A DNA stretch of 64,000 nt from Lewinellaceae bacterium (GCA_947476195.1 CANJPT010000005.1:1-64000); one strand, 5' to 3'. Counted from the stretch's first letter, positions 17,601-28,007 are shown. Translations and numbers: made by a program. The notes: generated from the letters alone by a model not told the origin.

Positions 17601-20600
17601 ATGATTCAACGCTTTCTACTCTTGTTTTTCCTTTTAGGCTGGACGGAATCTGTCCTTGCTCAAAAGATGGCCTATATCCCCAGTTACCTGTTGAATACCA
17701 CCGATGTAAATGGCGCACAGTTTACCTGGAGTAAAACGGCCCAATCTGCCAACTTTACCCTGATATGGGGCAATACGGTGGGTACTAATCCGGTAAATTA
17801 TCCCGACCCTGATCTGCGGTTCGATCCAGCGGCGATCCTTGATACCATGGAATATATCTATACTGCGTTCAAACAACTGGGCTTTGTCGACGATGCACCT
17901 GGCACCAAGCTCAGTCAGTACAAAGTTCCCGTGGTCATCTACAATACCTGGGGGGCGAACGGTTCACAGGGCTGGGCCAATGGTGGCGATGCAGACGGTG
18001 TGGTCGGGGCTTTTTGGGCACACCCCAATGCCATGCACGATGGCGGAGTAGCTGCGCATGAATTTGCCCACAGTTTGCAGGCACAATCCGTGATTGATTA
18101 CCGGTCGGCCCACGGACTTGGTTATGTTTGGAACAACGCGGGTATCTTTTGGGAAACCCACGCCAATTTCATGCGAAACATATTGTACCCAAAATCGGTC
18201 TCGGCATGGGGCATGGATGTATACCACACCGAAACCTTTGGCGACTGGAAAAACACGTATGAAAATTACGAATTGCTGTTCGCCATCATGGAGTCAGAAG
18301 GCATTGATATGATCAATCGACTTTGGCGGGAATCATTCAGCGGAGAATATCCGCTACAAGCCTACAAGCGGCTGGCCGGATACAACCAAGCTGAATTGAA
18401 CGATAGCCTGTTCCAATATGCCCGCCGAATGGCCACTTTTGATTTCAAATACAACAATGTCGGAAAATATTTCCGGCAATACCGGACGGAAGATCTATCC
18501 AACTACCTGTTTTCTATTCAGGCTTGTTACAGTATTTTGAAAAATGTACCCGGTGCAGTACATCGGTACGAGATCCCAATCGAATTGGCGCCAGAGGAAT
18601 TTGCCTACAATGTAATCCCCTTATATCCGGAATCCGATAGCTGCGCAGTCATCATAAAATTTAAAGGACATACAGAAGCTAACACACATGCTGGCTGGCG
18701 CTATGGATTTGTGGCCGCCCATCCCAATGGTACCATTAGCCGATACAGTCCGACGTATTCGGAAAACACCCGAGAGATCAATTTTCGCCTGCAAGGTGAT
18801 GAAGCCAAACTTTACCTGGTGGTCATGGGCGCTCCCTTTGATCAAATTACCACCAACACTACGAACGATACCTGGAAGGGGTATCCCAAACACTTCAGAT
18901 ACCCTTACGAACTAAACATCAGTGGCGCTGTGCCTGAAGGGTTTCAGGCGCCTGCCAATTTCAGGGCACAACTTAAATCCGGCGGACACTTGCACAGCAA
19001 TGGCGGTGGCTGGATCCAAAACACGGCCACCGTTGCCAATACAGTATATGTTGGCCCCTCCGCAATGGTTTTGGGCGGTTCAAATCTGAGCGGACAAGTT
19101 CGCTTAGAAAATACAGCCCTCGTAAAAAATGCAACCTTAAGCGGTCAGGTGCGCATCTTAAACAATGCTTTTGTGGATGGTGGAACGTATAGCGGCAGTG
19201 CCATAGTGCAAGGACAAGGTTTTGCAGAGAATGTCACAATGACCAATAATGCGCTCATCGGAATGCGGGCCAAAGTGACCAATTACAAATTATCTGGTAC
19301 GGTTGAAGTAGGTGGTGATGTGGTGGTGTACAATGAAACGGGAAACTGTAACAATGGTGTTTATTATCGGCTGACCAATTACTACGACAACAAACTGCTG
19401 GAATGCGATGGCCGGACAGCCAGTCACCAGGTGAATAAAGATGTCAACAGCACGTATGCATTGTTTTCCAATGAAACCATGGCAAGTCTATGCCAGTGTA
19501 CGTATGAGACCTCCCCTATTTTGGTGGATTCTATAGCAATTTCACCTGTTTCCTGTCAAAATACATCAGCAGGCAGCGTATTGTTTTATATTTCAAAAAG
19601 CTGTGGCCCTTTCCAATATGCCTGGAGTAACGGCGCAGAAAGTGGAACGAATCTGAGTGGCCTATCGTCTGGCCAATATAAGTTTAGCATTACCGATGCT
19701 CTGGGGCGGCAGGTGATAGTTCCAATTGAAATTCTGGCAGCCCCGGTTTTAAATGCATCCGTTTCAAGGAGTAACTATGATTGTACCCTTGGCATTGGAG
19801 GGGAGGCCTATGTGGCGGTGCTCAGCGGTGCATGGCCGATCACTTATGCCTGGAACACTGGCGATAATGGGACCACCATAACAGATCTGGCTCCTGGTTG
19901 GTACGCAGTCACTACCACGGATGCGCAGGGCTGCACGTTTTCTGATTCTGTACAGGTAGGACTTTCAGGACAACTTAACACCTCCCTTCTGATCGCCCCC
20001 ATCAGCTGCCATGACCAGTCTGACGGTTCCGCTGTATGCATACCGCTCAATGGAAAAGCACCTTACACCTGGCTTTGGAAAGGGGGTGAAACGTATAACC
20101 AAATTACAGCTCTCAGTTCTGGAGACTATGGCGTCACCCTCACAGATGTTTTTGGGTGTATGGATCAACAGCAATTCTCCATAACTGCACCCCAAGCCTT
20201 GAATTTGACGCTTCAAGGCCCAACGACGCTTTGCCCGATGCAGACAGGCACTATCAGCGCTACCGCAACGGGCGGCATTTTGCCTTATCAATTTGAATGG
20301 AGCAACAACCTTGCACCTGATACGCTAATCATAGTCCAGGGCAGTGGCTCATTTATGCTTACGGTAACGGATGCCCACGGTTGTACCCTTTCACAAGTTC
20401 TGGAAATTGCTCCGGGAGCACCACTTACATTGGCATCCGTTATTACGCCCATCCAATGTTTCGGTAGTGCAGACGGCACCGCTGCCATCCAGGCAATTAA
20501 CGGCACGGCCCCTTTTCATTGGCTTTGGGCGTCCGGTCAGACGGATAGTTACCTGACCGATCTTTCCAGTGGCTTGTATGCCGCAACAGTCACGGATGCA

Positions 20601-21596
20601 CTTGGATGTATCAATACCATACATGTAAGCCTGTCTGACCCATTACTACTTAGCTTACAAACTGACGCCCAGGAGGTTCGTTGTTTTGGTACAGCCGATG
20701 GTATGGCTTGGGTAGCTGTGAGTGGCGGTACTGCTGGGTATACCTACTTTTGGAACAATCAACAAGTGATGGATACCATCAAAGGGCTTACGGCAGGCAC
20801 ATATTCAGTTACGGTCAGCGACATGCATGGATGCAGTGCTGCCTCAACCGAAATTATCGTCCATAGCCCGTCTACTTTGAGCATTCAGGTAGATGCTCCA
20901 GCGATACTTTGCCCAGCGATGGAGGGCAAAACAACCGCCAATACTTACGGTGGGACCCCACCCTATTCCTATCAATGGAGTACCGGAGCAACGGGCACTG
21001 AACTAATCAGTATGGCTGGGCTGTATATCGTCTCAGTCACCGATACACACGACTGCCAGCAAACACAAGCCATTGACATACAAGAAGCTACACCCGTAAC
21101 AATACTTACAACGATCCAGGCTGCTACATCAGCCTTTGCCTCCGATGGCGCGATTGAAGTGACTGATATTTCAGGCGATTTTCCGCCTTATAATTTCCTT
21201 TGGAGCAATGGAGCCACCAGCCAATCCATTGAAAATACTGCTCCTGGCGAATACACCCTGATCATTACTGATGCGGCTGGGTGCATCTGGGTCTTTACCC
21301 GGACAGTCAGCTTTGAATCTGCGGCGAAGGATCTGAGATCCTCTGACATAAAGGCACTTATTATACCAAACCCAAGTGCTGCTGTGGCGGAATTATCGCT
21401 GGAAATACCACAAGCTCAACATTTAACAATCCGTATTTCAGATGCCTATGGCCGGGTCTTGTACGCTAAAACTGATTTTTTCCAAAACAAGAAAGGAGTA
21501 GTTATCTTGCCCGGGAATTTTGTTGCGGGGCTGTATTGGGTGCGTGTGGTGGATGAAGCTGGAAAGGAGTTGGTAATTCGATGGTTGGTGATTTAA
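17601..21596 (+). CDS. Secreted HExxH metalloprotease (Svx/AvrXca-like, DUF6055-type) fused to SprB repeats and a T9SS tail
   Basis: 1331 residues. The signal peptide ends near LAQ at residue 21. About 40-300 form a zincin-like domain with HEFAH (His153, Glu154, His157), and FWETHANF supplies a candidate third ligand (Glu185) 31 residues later. About 455-590 show imperfect hexapeptide repeats typical of a left-handed beta-helix (SAMVLGGSNLSGQVRLENTALVKN-like). This order resembles the Svx/AvrXca family of secreted proteases. About 640-1240 hold eight SprB repeats, and the last 75 residues (IPNPSAAVAEL...GLYWVRVVDEAG) a T9SS type A sorting tail. Probable role: surface-displayed or released protease acting on protein or glycoprotein outside the cell. 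Neighbouring a GCPII-like peptidase and a second SprB adhesin supports a surface-degradation cluster. Confidence 0.82.
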   Translation: MIQRFLLLFFLLGWTESVLAQKMAYIPSYLLNTTDVNGAQFTWSKTAQSANFTLIWGNTVGTNPVNYPDPDLRFDPAAILDTMEYIYTAFKQLGFVDDAPGTKLSQYKVPVVIYNTWGANGSQGWANGGDADGVVGAFWAHPNAMHDGGVAAHEFAHSLQAQSVIDYRSAHGLGYVWNNAGIFWETHANFMRNILYPKSVSAWGMDVYHTETFGDWKNTYENYELLFAIMESEGIDMINRLWRESFSGEYPLQAYKRLAGYNQAELNDSLFQYARRMATFDFKYNNVGKYFRQYRTEDLSNYLFSIQACYSILKNVPGAVHRYEIPIELAPEEFAYNVIPLYPESDSCAVIIKFKGHTEANTHAGWRYGFVAAHPNGTISRYSPTYSENTREINFRLQGDEAKLYLVVMGAPFDQITTNTTNDTWKGYPKHFRYPYELNISGAVPEGFQAPANFRAQLKSGGHLHSNGGGWIQNTATVANTVYVGPSAMVLGGSNLSGQVRLENTALVKNATLSGQVRILNNAFVDGGTYSGSAIVQGQGFAENVTMTNNALIGMRAKVTNYKLSGTVEVGGDVVVYNETGNCNNGVYYRLTNYYDNKLLECDGRTASHQVNKDVNSTYALFSNETMASLCQCTYETSPILVDSIAISPVSCQNTSAGSVLFYISKSCGPFQYAWSNGAESGTNLSGLSSGQYKFSITDALGRQVIVPIEILAAPVLNASVSRSNYDCTLGIGGEAYVAVLSGAWPITYAWNTGDNGTTITDLAPGWYAVTTTDAQGCTFSDSVQVGLSGQLNTSLLIAPISCHDQSDGSAVCIPLNGKAPYTWLWKGGETYNQITALSSGDYGVTLTDVFGCMDQQQFSITAPQALNLTLQGPTTLCPMQTGTISATATGGILPYQFEWSNNLAPDTLIIVQGSGSFMLTVTDAHGCTLSQVLEIAPGAPLTLASVITPIQCFGSADGTAAIQAINGTAPFHWLWASGQTDSYLTDLSSGLYAATVTDALGCINTIHVSLSDPLLLSLQTDAQEVRCFGTADGMAWVAVSGGTAGYTYFWNNQQVMDTIKGLTAGTYSVTVSDMHGCSAASTEIIVHSPSTLSIQVDAPAILCPAMEGKTTANTYGGTPPYSYQWSTGATGTELISMAGLYIVSVTDTHDCQQTQAIDIQEATPVTILTTIQAATSAFASDGAIEVTDISGDFPPYNFLWSNGATSQSIENTAPGEYTLIITDAAGCIWVFTRTVSFESAAKDLRSSDIKALIIPNPSAAVAELSLEIPQAQHLTIRISDAYGRVLYAKTDFFQNKKGVVILPGNFVAGLYWVRVVDEAGKELVIRWLVI

Positions 21597-21654
21597 TCAT
21601 CCGTTAAGTGCCTAAAATCGCCCAAATGGGTAGGTGCTTAATCTTAAAACCCAG

Positions 21655-21739
21655 ACTACTGGACATTTTCTAAAATCGAGACCTATAAGGTTTTCAAAAA
21701 CCTTACAGGTCTGGGGACAAAACAAAAATGTCCAGTAGT
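21655..21739. repeat. Nested palindromic element upstream of the M28 peptidase
   Basis: actactggacatttt at 21655-21669 is inverted exactly at 21725-21739. Inside it a second palindrome, agacctataaggtttt (21679-21694) with aaaaccttacaggtct (21697-21712), pairs at 15 of 16 positions. The left end, extended as ccagactactggacatttt (21651-21669), recurs identically at 45111-45129 and with one change at 48657-48673. The element abuts the peptidase start region, and its right arm contributes an in-frame ATG at 21728 that I do not take as the start. Confidence 0.8.
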
Positions 21740-21760
21740 ATGCTTAAAAACAATCTTATC

Positions 21761-23992
21761 ATGCAAAAGCATATTTTTCTTGTTGTTATTTGTTTCTTAT
21801 TGACCGGGAAAATGATCGGGCAACAAAAGATAATGGGTTTTACGGCCGCTAATACTGTAAAGCAATTTGAATGGGAGACACAATTTGATGCCCAGCTAAA
21901 TCCTAAAAACCTGGATACCTGGATGCAGTATATGACCTCCCATCCGCATCACGTAGGTTCTACGCAGGACAGGGCCAATGCTGAGTATATGCTGGCATTG
22001 TTTCAAAGTTGGGGTTTTGAAGCCAAAATTGAAACCTTTAACGTCTTATTTCCCACACCCAAAACACGTGTTTTAGAATTATTGGGAGACAAACCTTTCA
22101 AGGCTAAATTAGAAGAATCAGCCTTGAAAGCAGACAAAACAAGTGGCCAAAAATCAGAACAATTACCAAGTTACAATGCTTATTCAGCCGACGGAAATGT
22201 CACCGCTGAGTTGGTATTTGTCAATCGTGGCGTCCCTGCAGATTATGAGGAATTGGAAAGAATGGGCATCGATGTAAAAGGTAAAATTGTGATCGCAAAA
22301 TATGGCGGTTCCTGGCGAGGTATCAAGCCTAAGGTTGCAGCAGAGCACGGCGCGATCGGTTGTATCATGTACTCCGATCCGGCAGACGATGGCTACGTAC
22401 AGGGAGACGTATATCCGGAAGGTCCTTTCCGCCCACAGGATGGAGTTCAACGCGGCTCGGTGATGGATATGCCGGTTTATCCAGGTGATCCGTTGACACC
22501 TGATGTTGGCTCAGCTCCAACTGCAAAAAGGCTGAACATAAAAGACGCGATTACCCTCATGAAAATACCGGTATTGCCGATTTCATACGAAGATGCCCTT
22601 CCATTTTTAAAATCAATGGGTGGAGTCGTTGCACCGCCTTCATGGCGCGGTGGATTGCCTATCACGTACCATGTAGGCCCAAGTAGGAATAAAGTCCATT
22701 TGCAATTATCCTTTAATTGGGACATCAAACCGATTAATGATGTCATTGCCACCCTGAAAGGAAGTGAATATCCGGATGAATGGATCATCCGGGGCAATCA
22801 CCACGATGGATGGGTCAATGGGGCTTCTGACCCGGTCAGTGGCCTGGTCGCGGAACTGGAGGAAGCAAGGTCAATCGGCGAATTGGCCAAAAAAGGCTTT
22901 AGACCTAGGCGAACAATGGTCTATTGCGCCTGGGATGGGGAGGAGCCTGGTTTGTTGGGTTCTACGGAATGGGTAGAACAACACCAGGAAGAACTGAAGC
23001 AAAAAGCCGTTGCTTATATTAATACCGATGGCAACGGACGCGGTTTTATCGGCGCCAGCGGCTCGCATACATTAGAAACCTTTTTCAATGAAATTGCGGA
23101 TAGCGTAATGGACCCACAAATGCATATCAGCATTAAGGATCGCTTGTATGCGAAAACAATGGTAGATGCAGACAATAGTAATCGGATCAAAATGCAGGGC
23201 AATAAGCATATAAAACTTGAAGCACTTGGCGCAGGCTCTGACTACTCGCCATTCTTTCAACATCTTGGCATTAACTGTATGGATATTGGTTTCGGTGGGG
23301 AGGATAATGATGGACAATATCACTCTATTTATGATTCCTATGCCTTATTTACCCGATTTAAGGACCCAGGGTTCGCATACGGCGTGACACTATCTAAAAC
23401 CGCAGGCAGAGTGATGATGCGAATGGCAAATGCAGATATTATCCCAATAGATTTCAATACTTTTTATAAGACTTTAAATGATTATTCCAATGATGTTAAG
23501 ACGCTTTTAGACAATACCAGGGCTGGATCAGAAACACAAAATAAGATGCTCCAGGACAACTTATTTTCTTTAGCCAAAGACCCCAAAAAGGTTTATATTT
23601 TACCAGAAGAAAAAGATATCGTTCCGTTTCTAAACTTCAGTAGCTTGGACAATGCTTTGGCAGGCTTAAAATCTGCTTCGGAAGCGTTTCAGAAACTGTA
23701 TGAAAAATCAACTCAATTATCGTTAGAAAAACAAGAGCAACTCAATGCGATCTTGTATAAAGCGGAAAGAAGCTTACTACTAAACCAAGGATTGCCCAGG
23801 CGTAGCTGGTACAAACATCAGATATATGCTCCTGGCTATTACACGGGTTACGGAGTAAAAACATTGCCGGGCATCAGGGAAGGAATCGAGGAAAGACATT
23901 GGAAAGAGGCACAGGAATATATTGAGGTTGTCGCAAAAACAGTTGTTGGTTATAACCATGAGATCCTTAGCGCGATGGAATTATTGAAATAA
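21761..23992 (+). CDS. M28-family peptidase, glutamate carboxypeptidase II-like with TfR dimerisation domain
   Basis: 743 residues from ATG 21761, which gives a signal peptide (MQKHIFLVVICFLLTGKMIG). The order of domains is that of GCPII/NAALADase: a protease part with inserted PA (protease-associated) domain (about 130-330), catalytic core, and C-terminal transferrin-receptor-like helical dimerisation domain. Metal-site residues are visible in GNHHDGWVNGASDP (His, Asp), AWDGEEPGLLGSTEW (catalytic Glu pair), INTDGNG and the His in DGQYHSIYD. It is an exopeptidase predicted to trim peptides, possibly releasing C-terminal acidic residues, in the periplasm or outside. It is preceded by the SprB-fused metalloprotease on the same strand, and the two may cooperate in extracellular peptide use. 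Confidence 0.93.
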   Translation: MQKHIFLVVICFLLTGKMIGQQKIMGFTAANTVKQFEWETQFDAQLNPKNLDTWMQYMTSHPHHVGSTQDRANAEYMLALFQSWGFEAKIETFNVLFPTPKTRVLELLGDKPFKAKLEESALKADKTSGQKSEQLPSYNAYSADGNVTAELVFVNRGVPADYEELERMGIDVKGKIVIAKYGGSWRGIKPKVAAEHGAIGCIMYSDPADDGYVQGDVYPEGPFRPQDGVQRGSVMDMPVYPGDPLTPDVGSAPTAKRLNIKDAITLMKIPVLPISYEDALPFLKSMGGVVAPPSWRGGLPITYHVGPSRNKVHLQLSFNWDIKPINDVIATLKGSEYPDEWIIRGNHHDGWVNGASDPVSGLVAELEEARSIGELAKKGFRPRRTMVYCAWDGEEPGLLGSTEWVEQHQEELKQKAVAYINTDGNGRGFIGASGSHTLETFFNEIADSVMDPQMHISIKDRLYAKTMVDADNSNRIKMQGNKHIKLEALGAGSDYSPFFQHLGINCMDIGFGGEDNDGQYHSIYDSYALFTRFKDPGFAYGVTLSKTAGRVMMRMANADIIPIDFNTFYKTLNDYSNDVKTLLDNTRAGSETQNKMLQDNLFSLAKDPKKVYILPEEKDIVPFLNFSSLDNALAGLKSASEAFQKLYEKSTQLSLEKQEQLNAILYKAERSLLLNQGLPRRSWYKHQIYAPGYYTGYGVKTLPGIREGIEERHWKEAQEYIEVVAKTVVGYNHEILSAMELLK

Positions 23993-24018
23993 GCTCCAGT
24001 AAAAACCGCTTGGAAGGT

Positions 24019-24026
24019 TATCTTTG
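24019..24026 (+). promoter_or_regulatory. -7 box upstream of the second SprB adhesin
   Basis: TATCTTTG, an exact TAnnTTTG match, lies 71 bp before the chosen ATG at 24097, in the short gap after the M28 peptidase gene. No suitably spaced TTG -33 element is seen. Confidence 0.45.
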
Positions 24027-24096
24027 CTTTCTTTATTCTCATTTTAATCCACTCTCCAACCTACCCTATTTCTATTGTTTTCGCAGACACCAGGCA

Positions 24097-27000
24097 ATGC
24101 AAAAATTTACATGGCTAGTCCTTTTGATCGTAATTTACTGTAAAAGTTTGGAGGCTCAAACGGATAATCCGACAGCCAATAAGCCTATTGTCGTAAACTG
24201 CTCCAGTACTTGCGCAGGCTCCCTGGGGGAGAACATTTTCCCCAACGGTGATTTTGGGATAGGAACAATTAATATCATACCTGTCAATCCGGATCCGGAT
24301 ATAGCATCAGGGTTTACGTATCAAACAAATCCTCCACCCAATGATGGCTATTATTGCATCAGCAACAATACCACTTATTGGGGTTCCTTCGCCAGTGTTT
24401 GGGTCGATACAGAGGATAATGGCCCGGAAACAAACGGGTATATGATGGTCGTAAACGCGAATTATCAACCAGGGCTTTTTTACCAAAAAACGGTGCCTGT
24501 TTGTGAAAACACGCCCTATGAATTCTCTATCGATGTAATCAATCTGATCGTAAGCAGCCAACCAGGCTTGATCCGTCCCAATATTTCCTTTCTAATCAGC
24601 GGCGTTGAAGTTTGTGAAACAGGAGATATTGCACCAGACGAAATATGGCATACGGTCCGCTTTTCGTTTATTAGTCCCCCCGGACAAAACAACATAGAAT
24701 TTGCACTCCGCAACAATGCCCCGGGCGGTAATGGTAATGACCTGGCTATAGACAATATCTCCCTGCGGACTTGTGGGCCAGGGATTTCGGTACCTCCAAC
24801 TGTTTCTTTCTGCGGTGCAGGCCCTTTGTCTATCCCTTCTACACTTGAGAACGCTCCCTACTCGACAGCCTACTATCTATGGCAGATCTTTACCAATGGA
24901 GCATGGGAAGATATTCCTAACTCCAATAATGATAGCCTGTCTCTGGCAAACCCTATAGATGGAAGTCTGATTCGCTTGATCGTAGCCAATTCGCCAAACA
25001 ACCTTTCGATGCCTAATTGCAGGGTCGTTTCCTCAACGATACTATTGAAACAGGTGCCAGGTCTGGTCATTTCCACCTCAGCGCAGAACGTTTCCTGCTC
25101 GGGAGAATCTACTGGAGCGGTCTCTGCCGACGCGATCATGGGCACAGCTCCATATACCTTTTCCTGGAACATTGGATCAACCGCCTCCAATGTAAATAAC
25201 CTGAGTTTTGGCACTTATCAGGTCACCATCACGGATGCATTGGGTTGTGCCGGGGTAGCATCCGTCAGCATTACAGAACCACCTTCCCTGACCACCACTA
25301 CCGCCCATACGACCCTATCCTGTTTTGGAAATAATAATGCTTCGGCAGCAGTAACGGTTGCCGGCGGGGTGCTACCGTACCAATATTTATGGGATAATGG
25401 AGAAACCAATGCTGCACTTTCTGGCTTGGTGGCTGGGAATTATGAGGTTTCGGTGACGGATACTAACGGTTGCACGATTTCCAGCACAATCACCATTACA
25501 GAACCGCCACTCCTGACGGCCTTTGTGAACAAGACAGACGTTTCTTGTGTGGGAGGCGATAATGCTTCTGCTGTAGTGTCCGTGGCGGGTGGTGTTTCGC
25601 CTTACAACTATGCTTGGAGCAACGGGCAAACCAATGCAAACGTTTCCGGTTTAGTGACTGGAACTTACATAGTCACTGTAACTGACAATAACGCTTGCAC
25701 AAAAGTTGACGCTGTAACTATAACAGAACCTTCCGCCCTGTTAAGCAGTACCACTTCGACCAACGTATCTTGTGCTGGAGGCAATAATGCTTCTGCTGTG
25801 GTATCCATGACGGGTGGCGTTTCACCGTATAACTTTGCCTGGAGCAACGGGCAAACCAATGCAAACGTTTCCGGTTTAGTGACTGGAACTTACATAGTCA
25901 CTGTAACTGACAATAACGCTTGCACAAAAGTTGACGCTGTAACTATAACAGAACCTTCTGCATTATCAATCACTTCAAATACGACCAGTGTTTCTTGTTT
26001 TGGCGGGAACGATGCTGTTGCTTCGGCATCTGTGACAGGTGGTGTATCACCGTACAAATACCTTTGGAGCAACGGACAGACCAATGCAACAAATGCTGGT
26101 CTGAGCGCCGGAGTATATCTATTCACCATAACAGATGATCACGCTTGCACCGCTTCCGGCGCTGCAACTGTCATAGAGCCTGCGCTGCTAACGGGCATTA
26201 TCAACAGCACCACCATTTCCTGTTTTGGTAACGCAACAGGCACTGCAAGCGCCTTAGTGGCAGGGGGAGCTTCTCCTTACACCTATGTATGGAGCAATGG
26301 CCAAACGAATGCTACTTTAAGTGACCTTAGCGCTGGAACTTATACTTATACAGCCACCGATACCAAGGGCTGCACGGTCAACGGAACCACGAACATTACG
26401 CAACCACCCCCACTTGCCCTCCAGACCAGCACTGGAGCGGTCGCCTGTCATGGTGATACAGATGCCTGGGCAAATGCTACCGTAACAGGGGGCCTTGATC
26501 CCTATCATTATCTATGGAGCAATGGTGGAACTGACAACTTGATCAACAACTTAGGGGCCGGTATTTTCAACCTTATGGTGACCGATAACAATGGTTGTAA
26601 GCTACCAGGCACTGTTACAATCAATCAACCTGCCGCAATTGCGCTAAGTACAAGTACCATACCAGTGTTGTGCTACGGGGATGCAAACGGCGCTGCATCG
26701 GTCCTTATAAACGGCGGAATTGCACCCTATCACTATCAGTGGAGCAATGGATCCACGACGCAGGCCAATCAAAACCTAATCGCAGGAGCGTACAGCATTA
26801 CAGCAACAGATGCAAATGGTTGTACCTTAACAGCCCAAACCACCGTAGTTCAACCCGCCGCCCTTTCCAGCAATTATGGCGTAAACGACGTAGACTGCCA
26901 TGGTAATTATAACGGTGAGATTAATGTAACTGTCGCTGGTGGCACATTGCCCTACCACTTCCTATGGAGTAACGGCTCCGTCACCCCTCAAATTGGAAAC

Positions 27001-27855
27001 CTTGCCGGCGGAGTCTATAACCTCATTATTACAGATCAAAACAACTGTATATTGCCCATCACAGCACAGGTAAATGAACCGCCGCCTCTTATTTTACAGA
27101 CAGCTAAAACAAATATTACCTGTTTTGGAGATAAGGATGGCACGTTAAGTTCAGTAGCCACCGGCGGTGTAATACCGTATGCGTATCATTGGAGCAGTGG
27201 ACAAATGACTGCCGATATTCAGGACCTGGAGTCCGGAACATATACCATTCAGGTCACGGATGCCAATGGCTGCATCCTTTCAGCAACCGAATCTATGGCC
27301 GAACCGAACGTCCCGGTAGTCCATCTGGGCAACGACCTGCGAATCCATTTGGGCGATATTATTGAACTGGAAGCGATCATAAACTTACCCAGGTCCGAAG
27401 TCATGGATTATACCTGGTCCGGATCTGAAGACTCCTTACATTGTGCAGACTGTTTTACCTATAGCTTTCAGCCGACTGCTCCAGGGTGTCAACAGGTACT
27501 GGTCCGCACTAAAAAAGGTTGCATAGCGATAGACACCATCTGTTACAAGTTGTTCCCACATGTCCGGGTATATGCACCAAATGTCTTTAGTCCGGATGGA
27601 GATGGAGTCAACGATTTCTTTACCATTTTTTCAGACGAGGGGGTTAAAGAGATCCTAAGTCTTTCAATCTTCAATCGTTGGGGTGGTCAGATTTTTCAGG
27701 CTTACAATATCAAGACCAATGAAGAACCTTCGGGCTGGGACGGTACTTTTAAAGGCCAGTTAATGAACATAGATGTCTTTGTATGGACCGCCAGACTGGA
27801 ATTTATTGACGGGCAAATAATAAATCTGAGTGGAGATGTCACCTTGGTGCGCTGA
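24097..27855 (+). CDS. Giant SprB-repeat adhesin with gliding-motility C-terminal domain (second copy)
   Basis: 1252 residues from ATG 24097 (MQKFTWLVLLIVIYCKSLEAQ, a good signal peptide); a TTG at 24010 adds an unlikely extension. Same plan as the protein at 9012: N-terminal beta domain (GENIFPNGDFGIGTINIIPVNP ...), ten 75-residue SprB repeats (about residues 322-1070), a Cys-containing linker (LHCADCFTYSF) and a CHU_C sorting domain (NVFSPDGDGVNDFFTIFSD ... WGGQIFQAYNIKTNEEPSGWDGTF). The two proteins are clearly paralogous over both ends, while repeat number and sequence differ. Predicted T9SS type B cargo, acting as a cell-surface adhesin in gliding or attachment. Confidence 0.92.
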   Translation: MQKFTWLVLLIVIYCKSLEAQTDNPTANKPIVVNCSSTCAGSLGENIFPNGDFGIGTINIIPVNPDPDIASGFTYQTNPPPNDGYYCISNNTTYWGSFASVWVDTEDNGPETNGYMMVVNANYQPGLFYQKTVPVCENTPYEFSIDVINLIVSSQPGLIRPNISFLISGVEVCETGDIAPDEIWHTVRFSFISPPGQNNIEFALRNNAPGGNGNDLAIDNISLRTCGPGISVPPTVSFCGAGPLSIPSTLENAPYSTAYYLWQIFTNGAWEDIPNSNNDSLSLANPIDGSLIRLIVANSPNNLSMPNCRVVSSTILLKQVPGLVISTSAQNVSCSGESTGAVSADAIMGTAPYTFSWNIGSTASNVNNLSFGTYQVTITDALGCAGVASVSITEPPSLTTTTAHTTLSCFGNNNASAAVTVAGGVLPYQYLWDNGETNAALSGLVAGNYEVSVTDTNGCTISSTITITEPPLLTAFVNKTDVSCVGGDNASAVVSVAGGVSPYNYAWSNGQTNANVSGLVTGTYIVTVTDNNACTKVDAVTITEPSALLSSTTSTNVSCAGGNNASAVVSMTGGVSPYNFAWSNGQTNANVSGLVTGTYIVTVTDNNACTKVDAVTITEPSALSITSNTTSVSCFGGNDAVASASVTGGVSPYKYLWSNGQTNATNAGLSAGVYLFTITDDHACTASGAATVIEPALLTGIINSTTISCFGNATGTASALVAGGASPYTYVWSNGQTNATLSDLSAGTYTYTATDTKGCTVNGTTNITQPPPLALQTSTGAVACHGDTDAWANATVTGGLDPYHYLWSNGGTDNLINNLGAGIFNLMVTDNNGCKLPGTVTINQPAAIALSTSTIPVLCYGDANGAASVLINGGIAPYHYQWSNGSTTQANQNLIAGAYSITATDANGCTLTAQTTVVQPAALSSNYGVNDVDCHGNYNGEINVTVAGGTLPYHFLWSNGSVTPQIGNLAGGVYNLIITDQNNCILPITAQVNEPPPLILQTAKTNITCFGDKDGTLSSVATGGVIPYAYHWSSGQMTADIQDLESGTYTIQVTDANGCILSATESMAEPNVPVVHLGNDLRIHLGDIIELEAIINLPRSEVMDYTWSGSEDSLHCADCFTYSFQPTAPGCQQVLVRTKKGCIAIDTICYKLFPHVRVYAPNVFSPDGDGVNDFFTIFSDEGVKEILSLSIFNRWGGQIFQAYNIKTNEEPSGWDGTFKGQLMNIDVFVWTARLEFIDGQIINLSGDVTLVR
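25615..25958 (+). repeat. 119-bp perfect direct repeat within the SprB array
   Basis: 25615-25733 is identical base for base to 25840-25958, offset 225 bp (one 75-codon SprB unit). It covers the second half of units 3 and 4. All other units differ considerably, so this is a recent duplication or conversion event and a likely site for repeat-number change. Confidence 0.9.
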
Positions 27856-28007
27856 TAATTATACTGCGAAATAATACGCTAACAAGCAATACATATCGCT
27901 GTCCCGAGTCAAATGCTACAATTCACCAAAATATTTTCAAAAATCCCTTACGTTTGCTGGCCACAAATCATCCAAAAAAATCCCATTTTATTCGATCCAG
28001 GATATTT

